A program made the translations under genes and the position numbers. Source: Verrucomicrobiota bacterium (GTDB taxonomy: Bacteria; Verrucomicrobiota; Verrucomicrobiia; Limisphaerales; J093). Taken from it: DNA of 6,939 bases. Of this stretch, positions 5,478-6,939 are shown in pieces. Each line of letters begins with the position of its first letter. The first letter of the stretch is position 1. The stretch is taken from assembly GCA_029907285.1 (NCBI GenBank), contig JARYMD010000230.1, positions 1 through 6,939 on the forward strand, read 5' to 3'. The notes under the pieces were generated by a model. The model ran no database searches. It saw only the letters and a list, made by a program, of their open reading frames with translations, and was not told the DNA's origin.

Positions 5478-6149
5478 TCATGGTGCCTTGTCTGATGCCA
5501 CAATCTTGATGCTGTCGATCGTGATGCGCTCTGTTGGAACGCTGTTTTCGCCCCACCGATTCGATTTTGTAGGGCTGTCGCCAATGCGCATCAGAACCTC
5601 CTCGCCCTTGATCAACTTTCCGAAGGCGGTGTATTTGCCGTTCAGGTGCGGCGCTTCATCCAGGCAGATAAAGAACTGGGAACCTGCGCTGTTGGCGTAT
5701 TGGGGGCGGGGCGGCTGTCCGCTGGCTTCGAGTGGATCGCCATTCCGCGCCATTGAGATTACTCCGCGCACGTGTGGTCGGGAGTTGAACTCGGCGTCGA
5801 TCTTGTATCCCGGGCCGCCTGTGCCGTATCTGTCCTGAGCAGCCGGGTCTTTGGTCAAGGGATCACCGCCCTGGATCATGAATCCCTTGATGATTCGGTG
5901 GAAAATTGTGCCGTCATAAAAGCCCTGTGCGGCGAGTTTCTTGAAGTTGGCAACCGTTTTGGGTGCAACGTCGGCCCATAGTTCGATCACCATCTCGCCT
6001 TTGGAGGTCTTTATGATTGCGACTTCCTTTGGCGCAGGTCCGGGCTGGGGTTTTGTGGCCGCAGGCTGCTGGTTCCCTTCCGGCTCGGCGGCGACACCGG
6101 CCAGCGCCGCCAACGATGACAGAACCAAAACATGTGTGAGCTTCTTCAT
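5478..6149 (-). CDS. exported cyclophilin-type peptidyl-prolyl cis-trans isomerase
   Basis: Cyclophilins speed up cis-trans isomerisation of peptidyl-prolyl bonds during protein folding. This 223-residue precursor starts with a Sec signal peptide (MKKLTHVLVLSSLAALAGVA, probable cleavage near residue 20-21), then a Pro/Gln-rich linker (22-42), placing the enzyme in the periplasm or on the envelope. The cyclophilin domain covers about 44-217. Catalytic motif FHRIIKGFMIQGGD (83-96) holds R85, F90 and Q93, equal to R55, F60 and Q63 of human cyclophilin A; SQFFICLDEAPHLNGKYTAFGKL (157-179) is the second conserved block. The Trp that binds cyclosporin in cyclophilin A (W121) is His here (H168), so low drug sensitivity is expected. 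The frame is open to 6218, but ATG 6149 gives the signal peptide and lies 4 nt after the esterase stop. Confidence 0.93.
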   Translation of the reverse strand: MKKLTHVLVLSSLAALAGVAAEPEGNQQPAATKPQPGPAPKEVAIIKTSKGEMVIELWADVAPKTVANFKKLAAQGFYDGTIFHRIIKGFMIQGGDPLTKDPAAQDRYGTGGPGYKIDAEFNSRPHVRGVISMARNGDPLEASGQPPRPQYANSAGSQFFICLDEAPHLNGKYTAFGKLIKGEEVLMRIGDSPTKSNRWGENSVPTERITIDSIKIVASDKAP

Positions 6150-6153
6150 GGGT

Positions 6154-6813
6154 CTAGCGTGAGGCATTTTGGGTCTGAATGTCACGCCCGGATTGGGCGG
6201 AAAAACAATTCTCGACAAAGTTGCGGATCAAGGAGATTTCGTGTGTGCCTTCGATGCTGTGTTCTTTTCTGAGCTCGTGCCATTCTATGTTCAGCCCGGC
6301 GGCTTGGAGCCATCGGATTTGCTGTCGGCTTTGCGGTATTGGAATCAGGGGATCATACAAACCGTGGGTGATCAGGAAACGTTGCTGTCGTGCAACGGGC
6401 GAGAGTTCGCGCAACAGATTGTCCGGATCATGCACGTAACCGCTGACACCCACCAAGCCCGCGAGCAGATGCGGGTAACGAGCCCCAACCTCGATGGTCA
6501 TGAGACACCCCTGGGAGAATCCAAACACTACTGTTTCGCTGGGTCGAAATCCGATTGCAGGCAGGGAATCGAGCAGTTCAAACAGCAACTGCCGACTGCG
6601 GCGAACGCCGGGGTCTGCCTTGCCGAAAATGTCGTACCACGAGTAACCGCCGTAGTATTCGTCCGGCGCATTAACAAGCAGGTAATTGAGCCATGGGAGG
6701 CTCAATTCGCCCGGCAGCCAGCGATAGCCTTCCATGCTGTCGCCAAGCCCGTGCAACACCACCATCAAACGAGTGGATTTGGTCTGAGCAGAGATCAAGT
6801 CCGTGTCCAACAT
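6154..6813 (-). CDS. alpha/beta-hydrolase, carboxylesterase/phospholipase family
   Basis: This 219-residue protein belongs to the small carboxylesterase/lysophospholipase group of alpha/beta hydrolases (as in YpfH or acyl-protein thioesterase). Visible are the oxyanion-region LMVVLHGLGDSMEGYRW (16-32), nucleophile motif G98-F-S100-Q-G, the acid D154 in HGLYDPLIP, and a likely catalytic His at H185 in KEHSIEG (H191 is the alternative). No signal peptide or membrane segment is seen, so a cytosolic enzyme is expected. Substrate cannot be told: short-chain esters, lysophospholipids or thioesters are family possibilities. ATG 6813 is the first ATG after an in-frame stop at 6931-6933; no Shine-Dalgarno is visible. 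The 4-nt distance to the cyclophilin gene suggests one transcript. It sits where proteobacterial tol clusters carry the thioesterase YbgC, but it is unrelated in fold. Confidence 0.85.
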   Translation of the reverse strand: MLDTDLISAQTKSTRLMVVLHGLGDSMEGYRWLPGELSLPWLNYLLVNAPDEYYGGYSWYDIFGKADPGVRRSRQLLFELLDSLPAIGFRPSETVVFGFSQGCLMTIEVGARYPHLLAGLVGVSGYVHDPDNLLRELSPVARQQRFLITHGLYDPLIPIPQSRQQIRWLQAAGLNIEWHELRKEHSIEGTHEISLIRNFVENCFSAQSGRDIQTQNASR

Positions 6814-6939
6814 GGGTCGGATTGATAGCGAGGTCTGCGATTTTGTGCGAGAGAAAACCGAGCAGAAAGTTGCGGCGGGGCGTATCTCACCTTTGTGGAG
6901 GTTTCTGAGCTCTGGAGCGGGATTTTGCAGTCATTGGAG
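6814..6939. other. window edge upstream of the esterase, content unresolved
   Basis: No gene can be supported in these 126 nt. On the plus strand a frame starting at ATG 6812 (MGRIDSEVCDFVREKTEQK...) stays open for 42 codons to the edge and could be the start of a divergent gene, but its start would share the CATG with the esterase start, and it is too short to judge. On the minus strand a 15-codon ORF lies at 6887-6934 and another frame runs from the edge to 6795; neither is recognisable. No clear promoter was found for the minus-strand gene run. Confidence 0.25.

Noticed and set aside
6169..6825. 218-codon plus-strand ORF
   Set aside because: It lies antisense to nearly the whole esterase gene, whose catalytic motifs are intact; open antisense frames are common in GC-rich coding DNA.

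Overview
The window looks like one long run of genes on the minus strand from the cell envelope of a Gram-negative bacterium. Read in the direction of transcription, from high to low coordinates, the order is: a small alpha/beta-hydrolase esterase, an exported cyclophilin-type prolyl isomerase, tolQ, a double zinc-ribbon membrane protein, tolR, a TolA/TonB-like protein, tolB, pal, two tandem tatA-like genes, and the 5' part of tatC, which runs off the left edge. I find no convincing gene on the plus strand. The long plus-strand frames lie antisense to these genes.

Right part (4633-6939): a cytosolic esterase is followed after 4 nt by a signal-peptide-bearing cyclophilin, then a 95-nt gap, then tolQ. 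Centre (1100-4643): tolQ overlaps the zinc-ribbon gene, tolR follows 16 nt later, tolR/tolA share one base (TGATG), tolA/tolB overlap by 4 nt (ATGA), and pal follows after 32 nt. This is the full Tol-Pal machine: a proton-driven TolQ-TolR motor, a TolA-like transducer, periplasmic TolB, and the peptidoglycan-binding lipoprotein Pal. Left part (1-961): after a 138-nt spacer with a possible promoter and hairpin come two TatA paralogues and tatC, the twin-arginine export system.

The layout differs from the classic ybgC-tolQRAB-pal-cpoB order of Proteobacteria. No YbgC or CpoB is seen; an esterase and a cyclophilin stand upstream, and tatA-tatA-tatC stands downstream. The most unusual item is the 120-residue double zinc-ribbon, single-TM protein wedged between tolQ and tolR, the two genes of the motor. 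The TatC also carries an extended first periplasmic loop. Starts generally lack a Shine-Dalgarno sequence.

The gene order, the TatC features and the moderate-to-high GC content suggest a Verrucomicrobiota/PVC-type bacterium. This is an inference from general familiarity, not a demonstrated assignment. No RNA genes, insertion sequences, CRISPR arrays or phage genes were recognised.
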